Positions 43,543 through 51,928 of a DNA stretch of 64,000 nucleotides are shown in pieces. The translations under genes and the position numbers were made by a program. The first letter of the stretch is position 1. Each line of letters starts with the position of its first letter. Below the pieces are notes generated by a model, which was given only the letters and a program-made list of their open reading frames with translations, was not told the origin of the DNA and did not search any database. Source of the DNA: Glaciecola blandensis (GTDB taxonomy: Bacteria > Pseudomonadota > Gammaproteobacteria > Enterobacterales > Alteromonadaceae); NCBI RefSeq assembly GCF_031846165.1, contig NZ_JAVRIE010000002.1, positions 496,001 to 560,000 of the forward strand, in the 5' to 3' direction.

Positions 43543-44016
43543 ATGAAAAAAGATGAAGAGTTGCTAGTCGCGCTAAGAAAAATCATCAGAGCGATTGATA
43601 TTCGCTCTCGACAGTTGAGCAAAGAAGTTGGCCTGACTGGCCCTCAACTGCTCATATTACAAAAAGTGGGTAAACAAAAAGGGGTAATGGTCCGCGAAAT
43701 TGCCGATGACATTAATCTCAGTTCTGCCACAGTGACGAGTGTGTTAGACAGAATGGAAGCCCGTAATTTAGTGGAAAGGATACGCAGTACAGAAGACAAA
43801 CGTAAAGTCGGTGTATTTTTAACTCAGGAAGGTGAGAAAGCCCTTGAAACCGCACCATTGCCTTTCCAAGAGCACTTTACAAATAGTTTTAATAGCATGG
43901 AAGAATGGGAGCAAAGTCAAATGGTTGCTACGCTTCAGCGTATTGCCACGATGATGGGAGCGCAAGATGTCGATGCATCGCCCGTACTCGAAATCGGTAG
44001 TATTATCGAAAAATAA
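43543..44016 (+). CDS. MarR-family transcriptional regulator
   Basis: A 157-residue winged-helix regulator with VREIADDINLSSATVTSVLDRMEARNLVERIRSTEDKRKVGVFLT, the typical recognition helix and wing. It lies 20 bases after the BCCT transporter and is probably cotranscribed with it, suggesting it senses osmotic state or the transported compound. MarR-type regulators of compatible-solute genes (EctR) are known; a link here is inference. Confidence 0.92.
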   Translation: MKKDEELLVALRKIIRAIDIRSRQLSKEVGLTGPQLLILQKVGKQKGVMVREIADDINLSSATVTSVLDRMEARNLVERIRSTEDKRKVGVFLTQEGEKALETAPLPFQEHFTNSFNSMEEWEQSQMVATLQRIATMMGAQDVDASPVLEIGSIIEK

Positions 44017-44030
44017 TTCCTGTGTAATAT

Positions 44031-44059
44031 TTGTACAGTTTAAAAAGCACTGCTATAGT
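44031..44059 (+). promoter_or_regulatory. Strong sigma70-like promoter before the DUF4136 gene
   Basis: TTGTAC (44031-44036), a 17-base spacer and TATAGT (44054-44059). The predicted transcription start falls at about 44066, exactly at the left arm of the terminator-like hairpin 44065-44088. Confidence 0.6.
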
Positions 44060-44064
44060 CGATG

Positions 44065-44094
44065 AGGAAGTAACAGCCCTTACTTCCTTTTTTC
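44065..44094 (+). terminator. Terminator-like hairpin after marR / in DUF4136 leader
   Basis: AGGAAGTAA (44065-44073) pairs exactly with TTACTTCCT (44080-44088) around a CAGCCC loop, followed by a T-run to 44093. It can terminate the BCCT-marR transcript, but it also lies at the very start of any transcript from the promoter at 44031-44059. Confidence 0.8.
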
Positions 44095-44123
44095 AGTTTT
44101 AGGGCAACATATTAAGGATTGAT

Positions 44124-44717
44124 ATGAACGTGAACACAACGAAAAACTTAATCACTAAAACACTTTTAACACTCGGTACCGTAATGGCTTTGGCGGCTTG
44201 TGCTGTCGAGCCCGCGCTTATGGTGAATACGGAATCGAAGCAAGCTGTGCAGAACTATACTACGTTTTCTTGGGTTAAAGATGACCCAATGTTTATCAAT
44301 GGCGATTTCCAGCCTAGTCCACAAATGAGTGCCAAGGTAATGGAAAGCATCAAAAAAGAGCTTGAGACCAAAGGCTATCGCTTCACCGAAGAGAGAACAA
44401 ACGCTGATCTTGTCGTCTTGTTCTCTGTAGGCGCAAATGAGAAAACAGAGTTTGAGAAATTTCCTAATTATTTCTCAGAGAATGCGCGTTGGATGAGTAA
44501 CTATCAAGACGGAGATGTTGGTGAAGTGACGAAAGTCACCGTGTTGCATGCCGGCATTGCGATTGATGTTTTTGATCGAGAAAAGCGTGAAGCTGTGTGG
44601 TATGGCTCGGCAAAGAGAAAGTTGAAAGAGCATGATGAGGCAAGTGCTATACTTGACCCTGAGGGTCTTTCAAAGTCAGTTCAAGTCTTGTTAACAGAGT
44701 TTCCTAAGGCGAGTTAA
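44124..44717 (+). CDS. DUF4136 family lipoprotein
   Basis: A 197-residue predicted lipoprotein. The signal peptide ends in a lipobox (TVMALAACAVEP, Cys at about residue 27). The domain has the DUF4136 pattern: YTTFSWVKDDP near the start, IKKELETKGYRFTEERTNADLVVLFSVG in the middle, and AIDVFDREKREAVWYGSAKRKL near the end. Function unknown; many family members sit at the outer membrane. It is preceded by its own promoter and a hairpin leader. Confidence 0.85.
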   Translation: MNVNTTKNLITKTLLTLGTVMALAACAVEPALMVNTESKQAVQNYTTFSWVKDDPMFINGDFQPSPQMSAKVMESIKKELETKGYRFTEERTNADLVVLFSVGANEKTEFEKFPNYFSENARWMSNYQDGDVGEVTKVTVLHAGIAIDVFDREKREAVWYGSAKRKLKEHDEASAILDPEGLSKSVQVLLTEFPKAS

Positions 44718-44747
44718 TCCGCTATCATGGGTGCTGTGTCACGGAGT

Positions 44748-45650
44748 TTAATCTTGTGGCGGTAGTACCCAATATTTACCGATAAATTCAGCGACCGCTG
44801 TGTCACCGTCATGCAATTCAACTTTCAAATCGATTGGGCATTTCTTACCCGCCGTTAATAGGTCAAAGCGAGCCTTTACCGATTCAATATTGCACACTGC
44901 TCTTGGCTTCATGGTTATTGGCTTGTGATAATGTATATTACCATCGCCTAAGACAATTTCACCAACCAAACCTTTTTGTTTAAGCTGTAAAAATATCATA
45001 CCCCAACCTGTAAGTGTGGCTTGAGAAAAGATACTGCCGGCAAACATGGAACCGTGCAGATTGATGTTTTTGTTCAGCGATGCACGCGTTTCAATTGTTC
45101 TTTCAGTGTATTGGTATAGCTTAATGCCCATATGTTCAGTGATCGGGATTTGTTCGTGCCAGGTGCTCTGAAGCTCTTGGCACCACTTGGGATGCAGAAC
45201 CAGCACATTGTTATCAACAAGCAGCTTGAACATGTGCGTGCGTTTAAGTTTGCCGAGTTCGTTTGGCGCTTCTTTTTCGATTTGGAAACCACAGGCCGAG
45301 AAAAATGACATGGATGTTTCTCGTGAATTGGTTACAGCTCTTTCGGCACCTAAGTCCCTAGCAACGGATTCTAAGGCAGACAATATGATTTGACCGACGC
45401 CTTTGCGACGATATCGTTTATCCACTGCAATATGGCGTATTTGTGCTTCTTCTGAAGTATTTAGATGTATTCTTCCACAAGCAACGATCTCACCTGAAGG
45501 GTTTAAGATGACACGGTGCTCACTGACAGTTTCATACTCGTCTTTTTCGGAACCAATAGGATAACCCCATGGCTCTCGCAACCATTGCCATCGAAAGTGG
45601 AAATAATCTTCTAATTCTTTTTCGGTTTTTGGTGTGGCGATGGTAAACAC
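44748..45650 (-). CDS. GNAT acetyltransferase fused to a thioesterase-like hotdog domain (YiiD type)
   Basis: A 300-residue two-domain protein. The N-terminal GNAT domain (about 1-145) has IRHIAVDKRYRRKGVGQIILSAL with the acetyl-CoA pyrophosphate loop; the C-terminal domain (about 155-300) is the YiiD_C putative thioesterase hotdog fold (NINLHGSMFAGSIFSQATLTGWGMIF). The E. coli homologue YiiD, next to dtd as here, has been tied to malonyl-ACP decarboxylation in fatty acid initiation. GTG 45650 is chosen because AGAGGA lies 6 bases upstream; a TTG at 45683 opens the frame without a ribosome site. Confidence 0.85.
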   Translation of the reverse strand: MFTIATPKTEKELEDYFHFRWQWLREPWGYPIGSEKDEYETVSEHRVILNPSGEIVACGRIHLNTSEEAQIRHIAVDKRYRRKGVGQIILSALESVARDLGAERAVTNSRETSMSFFSACGFQIEKEAPNELGKLKRTHMFKLLVDNNVLVLHPKWCQELQSTWHEQIPITEHMGIKLYQYTERTIETRASLNKNINLHGSMFAGSIFSQATLTGWGMIFLQLKQKGLVGEIVLGDGNIHYHKPITMKPRAVCNIESVKARFDLLTAGKKCPIDLKVELHDGDTAVAEFIGKYWVLPPQD

Positions 45651-45689
45651 TGCTAATCCTCTTTGCGTCCATGTGTGCAACACACTATA

Positions 45690-46127
45690 TTAGCATGATA
45701 AATGAAAAGTAACTGGTCCATCGTTTACTAGAGCGACCTGCATGTCTGCGCCAAATCGCCCGGTTTCACATATTTTGTATTGAGCATTAACGTGTTCAAT
45801 AAACGCTTGGTAGATTAGCTCTCCCTGCTGGGGGCTTGCTCCGCGTGAAAATCCGGGGCGGTTACCTTTTAAGGTATCTGCGACTAGAGTGAATTGAGAA
45901 ACCACTAATAGCTGGCCATGAACATCAATGAGGCTTCGATTCATTTTACCGTTTTCGTCAGGAAATATACGATAGTTGTGTACTTTACGAGCCATTTTTT
46001 GAATTTGCTCGCTTGAATCGCCTTGTTCTACGCCTAAAAATAACAACAGACCAGTGTCAATCGAGCCAACGACTTCACTGCCGACTGTCACTGATGCCTG
46101 TGTTACTCGTTGAATCAATCCTTTCAA
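45690..46127 (-). CDS. dtd: D-aminoacyl-tRNA deacylase
   Basis: Removes D-amino acids mischarged on tRNA. The 145-residue product has the two active-site motifs VVSQFTLVADTLKGNRPGF and NDGPVTFHL, the latter with the cross-subunit Gly-cisPro. Its start overlaps the pip stop by 4 bases and yiiD follows 39 bases later; pip-dtd-yiiD appears to be one operon. Confidence 0.96.
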   Translation of the reverse strand: MKGLIQRVTQASVTVGSEVVGSIDTGLLLFLGVEQGDSSEQIQKMARKVHNYRIFPDENGKMNRSLIDVHGQLLVVSQFTLVADTLKGNRPGFSRGASPQQGELIYQAFIEHVNAQYKICETGRFGADMQVALVNDGPVTFHLSC

Positions 46128-47089
46128 CGGATCGCACCCAACTCAAACATGTTATTCATAATCCGTGTGAGTTCGTTAGCAATGCCGATTTCAGACATAC
46201 TGTGTCCGGCATTGTTGACAATTTTCAATGTGGACAAAGGTAAGGCTTGTTGAACAGAGTACGCAGCCTCTAATTTGCAGACCATGTCATATCGGCCATG
46301 CACGATATGACAAGGTGTTCCTTTCAATGCATCGATATTGTTGAGGATAAAGTTCTCATCAATAAAGCACTTGTTCAAAAGGTAATGACACTCTAGAAGA
46401 GCAAGGCTTTTCACTTGGGCATCCGCACTCAGGTCACTGGCCATTACACTGGGGGCCACCAGTCGTGAGATATAACCTTCCCAATCATACCAAGACTTGA
46501 GTGCAGGAAAGCTCACGCTTTTATCAGAATGTTTAAATAGTTCAATGAATTGTTCGCACACCGCGCTTGATGAAGATAAGTCTTTTATATGAGATGAAAA
46601 GTTTTTATATGCTTCTGGGTAGATTTGCGCTGCACAACCGTTCGGTCTAAGGAACCAATCAAAATCTTCTTCTCGAGCTAAAAATACACCGCGTAATACT
46701 AAAGAGAGACAATTTTCCGGATGCATAATGCCGTACATTAAGGCAAGTGTTGAACCCCATGAACCGCCAAATACCACCCACTTCTGAATGCCTAAAGACT
46801 CTCTTACAAATTCAACATCGTCGAGTAATAGCTGCGTGGTATTGTGTTGTGTATCGCCAAAGGGAGTTGAACGCCCGCAGCCCCGCTGATCAATGCCGAT
46901 AATACGATATTTGATAGGATCAAAAGGCCATTGGTAATTGCGACCTAAGCCGGCGCCTGGTCCGCCGTGAAGGTAAACGAGAGGGATACCGTCGGGGTTG
47001 CCGCTTTGTTCAACGTATATCTCGTGCCCATGAGAAACAGACATAAAGCCTGTTTGATATGCGCTATTTGTATGGAAGAGTCCGTTCAT
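46124..47089 (-). CDS. pip: Proline iminopeptidase
   Basis: Alpha/beta-hydrolase (S33) that removes N-terminal proline. In about 321 residues it has the oxyanion loop LHGGPGAGLGRNYQWPFD, the nucleophile elbow GGSWGSTLALMYGIMHPE, the acid region IVHGRYDMVC and the His in NNAGHSMSE. ATG 47089 (MNGLFHTNS) is preferred to the TTG at 47098. Its 3' end overlaps dtd. Confidence 0.94.
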   Translation of the reverse strand: MNGLFHTNSAYQTGFMSVSHGHEIYVEQSGNPDGIPLVYLHGGPGAGLGRNYQWPFDPIKYRIIGIDQRGCGRSTPFGDTQHNTTQLLLDDVEFVRESLGIQKWVVFGGSWGSTLALMYGIMHPENCLSLVLRGVFLAREEDFDWFLRPNGCAAQIYPEAYKNFSSHIKDLSSSSAVCEQFIELFKHSDKSVSFPALKSWYDWEGYISRLVAPSVMASDLSADAQVKSLALLECHYLLNKCFIDENFILNNIDALKGTPCHIVHGRYDMVCKLEAAYSVQQALPLSTLKIVNNAGHSMSEIGIANELTRIMNNMFELGAIR

Positions 47090-47306
47090 ACTACTCAATA
47101 CTATTGTTAAACTAATACAAGTGTCGTTTACGCGACAGATACAAGCTATTTACAAATGTAACATTTGATTTGTGGTATTATAACTCATTATTTTGCTTAG
47201 CAGATCATTGCTGACGGTATTTTGGGAAAAAGTAAGGATGAACATACCTAAGGCATTGATAAGGTAATAAAATTATATTTTCAGTCTTAATCAGAAAGGA
47301 AGAATT

Positions 47307-47960
47307 ATGTTTCGTATACTTACAATGATGTTTGTTTTGGTATTAAGCTTAAGCGCTTGCCAGTCGGTAGTAGACAATGCTTACTATGGCATGTGGGAAA
47401 AGCTAGGTGTAGAAAAGCGAGATTTATTAGTAGATAGAGTGGAAGACGCTCAAGATTCACAAAAAGAAGCTCAGGAACAGTTTTCCTCAGCCTTAGAAGA
47501 GTTTAGCGCGTTAATTAACTTCGATGGCGGTGAGTTAGAAAGCGTCTACAAAAATTTAAGTGATCAATTGGGTGCAAGCAAAGACAGCGCAGCTGCGGTC
47601 ACCGCGAGAATTATTAAAGTTGAAGATGTAGCCACTGCTTTGTTTGAAGAGTGGGAAGACGAAATAGATTTAATTAACAGTGCGACCTTGAAGCGTGACA
47701 GCAAACGTAAACTCAATGAAACAAAACGAAAATACGATTCATTACTGCGCTCCATGCGCAAGGTAGAAAAAAGTATAGATCCCGTATTGATTGCACTACA
47801 AGACAATGTCCTAGCCTTAAAACACAATCTGAATGCAAACGCGATTGGTGCATTGCAAGGCGAGTTTAATAATATTAAGCAAGATGTGACAAGCTTAATT
47901 GCTGAAATGAATACAGCAATTAAACAATCTGACGAATTTATTGCAGGTATAAAAGGCTAA
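47307..47960 (+). CDS. DUF2959 family lipoprotein
   Basis: A 217-residue predicted lipoprotein: signal peptide with lipobox (LVLSLSACQS, Cys at residue 18), then a nearly all-helical, coiled-coil-rich domain beginning NAYYGMWEKLGVEKRDLLVDRVEDAQDSQKEAQEQF, characteristic of DUF2959. Function unknown. AGGAAGAATT precedes the ATG as ribosome site. Divergent from pip; convergent with metJ. Confidence 0.87.
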   Translation: MFRILTMMFVLVLSLSACQSVVDNAYYGMWEKLGVEKRDLLVDRVEDAQDSQKEAQEQFSSALEEFSALINFDGGELESVYKNLSDQLGASKDSAAAVTARIIKVEDVATALFEEWEDEIDLINSATLKRDSKRKLNETKRKYDSLLRSMRKVEKSIDPVLIALQDNVLALKHNLNANAIGALQGEFNNIKQDVTSLIAEMNTAIKQSDEFIAGIKG

Positions 47961-47966
47961 CTGAGC

Positions 47967-48287
47967 TTATTCAGCTTCAGCAGCATCGATATCGAGCCCC
48001 ATTTTTTCCATGATTTCACGGGCAGAAGCAGGAATACGGTGAGGATTGTCCTTTTTTAGATCAGCGTCGTCGGGTAAAGGTTGCCCAGTAAACGCATGCA
48101 AGAAAGCTTCGCATAGCAATTCGGAGTTGGTTGCATGACGAAGGTTGTTTACTTGACGGCGCGTGCGCTCATCGGTAAGTACTTGCAGCACGTTGATAGG
48201 AATCGATACGGTCACTTTTTTTACCTGTTCGTTCTTCTTTCCGTGTTCTGCGTATGGATGTATATATTTACCGTTCCACTCTGCCAT
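47967..48287 (-). CDS. metJ: Methionine repressor MetJ
   Basis: Ribbon-helix-helix repressor that uses S-adenosylmethionine as corepressor. The 106-residue product has the DNA-binding strand (KKVTVSIPINVLQVL), RRQVNNLRHATNSELLCEAFLHAFTGQPLP and the family length. It is divergent from metF with Met boxes between, so it probably represses metF and itself. Confidence 0.97.
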   Translation of the reverse strand: MAEWNGKYIHPYAEHGKKNEQVKKVTVSIPINVLQVLTDERTRRQVNNLRHATNSELLCEAFLHAFTGQPLPDDADLKKDNPHRIPASAREIMEKMGLDIDAAEAE

Positions 48288-48349
48288 GTGAATCCTTAAT
48301 GGTTTTACTTATATGAAAATTCTAACTGGAATAGAAAAAATATCAATCT

Positions 48350-48409
48350 AGAAGTGTAAACTTCTTGACGTCTAGGTGTATAAAACGTAATTTAGACGTC
48401 TAAACGTCT
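48350..48409. promoter_or_regulatory. Met-box operator array between metJ and metF
   Basis: MetJ binds tandem 8-base boxes resembling AGACGTCT. One in-phase series reads AGAAGTGT (48350-48357), AAACTTCT (48358-48365), TGACGTCT (48366-48373) and AGGTGTAT (48374-48381), with 6, 6, 7 and 5 matches. A second pair, AGACGTCT (48394-48401, perfect) and AAACGTCT (48402-48409, 7 of 8), lies 28 bases on, half a box out of phase with the first. Confidence 0.92.
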
Positions 48410-48426
48410 ATAAGTGAGCAAGTAAC

Positions 48427-49317
48427 ATGGTTTCCTACGCACAGGGTATTGATGCACTGAATCAATCTCTATCTGAATTGAGAGATATCGAGGTGTCTTT
48501 TGAGTTTTTTCCGCCAAATTCTGCGGCGATGGAAAATACCCTTTGGAAATCTGTTGAGCGATTAGCACCTCTTAAACCCAAATATATGTCGGTAACCTAT
48601 GGGGCGAATAGCGGTGAACGTGATCGCACTCATTCTGTTGTTAAGCGTATTAACAACGAAACAGGCGTGCCAACAGCACCACACCTTACATGTGTTGATG
48701 CCTCACCTAGCGAGTTAAAGCAAATTGCAAAGGACTACTGGGACTCAGGCATCAAGCGCATCGTTGCCTTGCGCGGAGACTTACCTCAAGGTGTGGATAA
48801 AACTGATATGTACGCTTCAGACTTAGTCGCGCTTTTAAAGGACGTGGCAGATTTTGATATTTCGGTCGCGGCTTATCCAGAAAAGCATCCAGAAGCACCT
48901 AATGCTCAATTTGATCTATTGAATCTAAAACGCAAAGCTGAAGCGGGTGCGAATGAAGCAATCACCCAATTCTTTTTCGACACCAGTGTGTTCTTGCGTT
49001 TTCGGGACCGCGCCGCGGCTGCTGGTATCGACTTGGATATCGTACCCGGTATTCTGCCCGTGACTAACTATCAAACTCTTCAGCGCTTTGCTGGCTTTAC
49101 AAATGTGCATGTACCAAATTGGTTGCATAAAATGTATGAAGGTTTAGATGATGACGATCAAGCAACTCGTAACCTACTTGGTGCCAACATAGCCATGGAT
49201 ATGGTCAAGGTGTTAGCTAAAGAAGGGGTGAAGCACTTTCACTTTTATACTCTGAATCGCAGTGAACTCAGTTACGCAATATGTCATATGCTAGGATTGC
49301 GTAGCCATTCGAAATAG
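48427..49317 (+). CDS. metF: 5,10-methylenetetrahydrofolate reductase
   Basis: FAD enzyme producing methyl-tetrahydrofolate for methionine synthesis. The 296-residue TIM barrel starts EVSFEFFPPNSAAMEN with the catalytic Glu, then KYMSVTYGANSGERDRTHS, APHLTCVDASP, RIVALRGDLPQG and the C-terminal VKHFHFYTLNRSELSYAI. It is under the Met-box array. Confidence 0.98.
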   Translation: MVSYAQGIDALNQSLSELRDIEVSFEFFPPNSAAMENTLWKSVERLAPLKPKYMSVTYGANSGERDRTHSVVKRINNETGVPTAPHLTCVDASPSELKQIAKDYWDSGIKRIVALRGDLPQGVDKTDMYASDLVALLKDVADFDISVAAYPEKHPEAPNAQFDLLNLKRKAEAGANEAITQFFFDTSVFLRFRDRAAAAGIDLDIVPGILPVTNYQTLQRFAGFTNVHVPNWLHKMYEGLDDDDQATRNLLGANIAMDMVKVLAKEGVKHFHFYTLNRSELSYAICHMLGLRSHSK

Positions 49318-49375
49318 GCAGTGTTATTTCCTGATTAGGCTTGAGTGGGGCCTTAGCCCTTGAAGTTTACGGTAC

Positions 49376-49418
49376 ACCTGTAGTTTAAGTTTGCGATGGA
49401 ACACTGTAAACTGCAGGT
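49376..49418 (+). promoter_or_regulatory. Leader hairpin overlapping the yihY ribosome site
   Basis: ACCTGTAGTTTA (49376-49387) pairs with TAAACTGCAGGT (49407-49418) at 11 of 12 positions with one G-T wobble, around a 19-base loop. The right arm contains AGGT, the only Shine-Dalgarno-like sequence before the candidate start codons at 49429-49453. Confidence 0.5.
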
Positions 49419-49428
49419 CTAACGTCCA

Positions 49429-50403
49429 TTGTCATCATTGAGTTGCGCTACCTTGAATCTACCTGACTACGTAAATAAAAAAGTAAGTTACTATCAACCT
49501 TTGCTAATTAATATTGGCAAAGCGTTTGTTGACCATATCCGTAGTGAGCGTATCACCGTTTCAGCAGGGCATTTAGCCTACGTTTCTTTGCTTTCATTAG
49601 TGCCTGTCATTATGGTCTTCTTTATGATCATGTCAGCTTTCCCTGCATTTGAAGATGTGCGTGAACAACTAGAGAACTTCATTTTTAATAACTTTGTGCC
49701 CACTGCCGGTGATGTGGTGCAAGATTACATGGGTGATTTTGTGTCTAACGCCTCTAGCATGGGTGCTGTGAGTATTATTTCACTTTTGGTGGTGGCGCTT
49801 TTACTCATTTCGAATATTGATAAAACCTTTAATCACATCTGGCGCACGCAAGTCCAACGCCCGCTAATTTATACCTTCGCAATATATTGGATGGTTATTA
49901 CCTTAGGCCCATTGTTAATTGGCTCGAGTATTGTTGTAAGCTCATATCTAGCTGGGTTGGCGGCGTTTGCGGAAGAATATACCCCAGGTTTAGGTACCTT
50001 TTTCCTAAAATTAGTACCAAGCTTCGCTGCAATCGGTGCATTCTTGATTTTGTACATGATTGTGCCTAATCGTCCAGTACGCGCAAAATATGCATTATGT
50101 GGTGCAATTCTGGCAACTGTGTTGTTTGAGCTTTCGAAGAAAGGCTTTGCCGCTTACGTAACTAGTTTCCCATCCTATCAAGTGATTTATGGTGCGCTTG
50201 CGGTTGTGCCAATATTGTTTGTTTGGGTCTATCTGAGCTGGATTGTGGTACTGCTGGGCGCCGTATTTACTTACAGCATCACTGTGACTTGTGATGCAAG
50301 AGATGAAGCTGAAGAAGAAGCGCAAAATGAGAGAAAAGCCCTCGAAAAACCGAAAGAGGCAAAGGTATCAAAGGCAAGTGACGAAGATAAGCCAAAGGAC
50401 TAA
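49429..50403 (+). CDS. YihY/UPF0761 family inner-membrane protein
   Basis: A 324-residue membrane protein with six helices and the YihY (formerly misassigned RNase BN) pattern: ITVSAGHLAYVSLLSLVPVIMVFF near the N-terminus, NIDKTFNHIWRTQ, and VYGALAVVPILFVWVYLSWIVVLLGAVFTY-like C-terminal helices. The role is unknown. All start candidates are TTG (49429, 49438, 49453); no ATG or GTG fits. A charged 45-residue tail rich in Glu and Lys follows the last helix. In E. coli yihY neighbours dtd and yiiD, which are 3-4 kb away here. Confidence 0.87.
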   Translation: MSSLSCATLNLPDYVNKKVSYYQPLLINIGKAFVDHIRSERITVSAGHLAYVSLLSLVPVIMVFFMIMSAFPAFEDVREQLENFIFNNFVPTAGDVVQDYMGDFVSNASSMGAVSIISLLVVALLLISNIDKTFNHIWRTQVQRPLIYTFAIYWMVITLGPLLIGSSIVVSSYLAGLAAFAEEYTPGLGTFFLKLVPSFAAIGAFLILYMIVPNRPVRAKYALCGAILATVLFELSKKGFAAYVTSFPSYQVIYGALAVVPILFVWVYLSWIVVLLGAVFTYSITVTCDARDEAEEEAQNERKALEKPKEAKVSKASDEDKPKD

Positions 50404-50415
50404 GTGCTCAACGCC

Positions 50416-51831
50416 TTAGTCCTTGTTTGGATTCTTATTACTCAAGCCACTATCCCGCAAACTACTCGTCAGTAAATCTATAAACTCAGGCACATCGAAA
50501 TATGAGGTGTGTATCAGTTCCTGCCAGTTTAGGCTTTCGCTCAGTTCGCTGCGAATATCGGGGCTTCCTCCCGCTTGTTCCGACATGCCCAACACGACTC
50601 TGACCTTATGTAAGGTCTTAATGGCATTCTTTTCGCTATGCTTGCGCAGGGGGGCGGCGATGTTTTCGCTTAAAAAGTCACATTGATGTTTGAATAAAGG
50701 GGGGTGTGAACCTACCGCATACACGTCTTCTTTCAATAGATCATCTCCCCATGCTCGCTGTTTAATTGACGTCCAAACGATATTGTTCAGCAAAGATGAC
50801 AAAGGTCGCCCAACAATGCCTGCAAGAAAGCTGAGTATTTTGGTGAATATCCAAATAATCGGAATGCAGAAAGCCAGAATCATGACCAACATCATCCAAG
50901 TGAAAAAGCCAACACCAAAGCCTTCCTCTTCCATGTCTTCCAAGAAAAAGTGGGCAATTCCGAGTATTTCTTTACTATCATGAAACGCAATATCTATGGC
51001 GAAGTAGAGACCCACAAAAATCACCGCGACAAACTGTAAGCTGGACACAATGGGGGCTAGAAAGTTATTCGGTACGATTGGTGCATTGATTTGTCGGATG
51101 TTACTCAGTGCGCTGATTGCCTCGTCTTCTTTGTGCCAGAGGCCGCACCATCTTTCACCGTATTGCTCCTCGGTTTGCCTCTTTTGCTTCAGTGTGAACC
51201 AACTTTTTTTACGATGCTCATACAGCCATAAAGCCCCATAATTGATCAGGCCATACAACATCATTGCATACCCCATATCAAGTACTGTCTCATCAAGTTG
51301 GTCACCGAAGAAGCCGATTGCAGCAATCCATAAACCGAGTATGAATAAGACAATGCCAGTGGTACAAATAGTTAAACCCAAACTGCGTAAACGCTGAAAT
51401 AGAAAGGTATTGGGGCGGTAATCTAGGAAAGGAGTACCAACAGTACACCAAAGCTTAAGCCTCTCGAAAGGAGTATTATCAGCGACTGATTTTAAGAGTG
51501 CATTGTATATGACGGAGCCACCGTGGCTATGCCCAACTAAATAGTAGTCTTGTTGTGCAGCGTCGTAACTAAGCAATAGCTTCGCCAACGAGCATCCTGC
51601 TGCACGCCGCTTTTCTTCGCTATTCGGACCGTCTTCCCATTGAAAAGGGACAATGTCGACTTGATCTGGTTCGAGCTCTAGACCTTGTTGTAGTTTACCC
51701 ATGAAAACGCTGCCTAACTGCCACCATTTATCGCCAGAGCTGGTAACATCACCAGCTCCCGTGCCATGCACGGTGACTAGTTTTATGGAGGGATTGCTCG
51801 TTGTTTGATTGATTTCAGTATTAGTAGACAC
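50416..51831 (-). CDS. Lipase-like alpha/beta-hydrolase with membrane helices
   Basis: A 471-residue protein of unknown role. The N-terminal domain has VTVHGTGAG (oxyanion region, about residues 19-27) and the nucleophile elbow VGHSHGGSV with S102, typical of class 3-like or esterase folds. Four hydrophobic segments follow (about 165-215 and 270-345), then a cytosolic tail including HPPLFKHQCDFL. The acidic partner and catalytic His are not obvious; HPPLF may hold the His. A membrane-bound esterase is inferred. Confidence 0.65.
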   Translation of the reverse strand: MSTNTEINQTTSNPSIKLVTVHGTGAGDVTSSGDKWWQLGSVFMGKLQQGLELEPDQVDIVPFQWEDGPNSEEKRRAAGCSLAKLLLSYDAAQQDYYLVGHSHGGSVIYNALLKSVADNTPFERLKLWCTVGTPFLDYRPNTFLFQRLRSLGLTICTTGIVLFILGLWIAAIGFFGDQLDETVLDMGYAMMLYGLINYGALWLYEHRKKSWFTLKQKRQTEEQYGERWCGLWHKEDEAISALSNIRQINAPIVPNNFLAPIVSSLQFVAVIFVGLYFAIDIAFHDSKEILGIAHFFLEDMEEEGFGVGFFTWMMLVMILAFCIPIIWIFTKILSFLAGIVGRPLSSLLNNIVWTSIKQRAWGDDLLKEDVYAVGSHPPLFKHQCDFLSENIAAPLRKHSEKNAIKTLHKVRVVLGMSEQAGGSPDIRSELSESLNWQELIHTSYFDVPEFIDLLTSSLRDSGLSNKNPNKD

Positions 51832-51928
51832 AGGATGTTCCTATTATTGTTATTTTCAATACTGCTTATTTTTTATTCAAGCTAACAGCTTTTGGTAAGA
51901 AGGTCACTGAATTTAAATTTGAGCCTGA

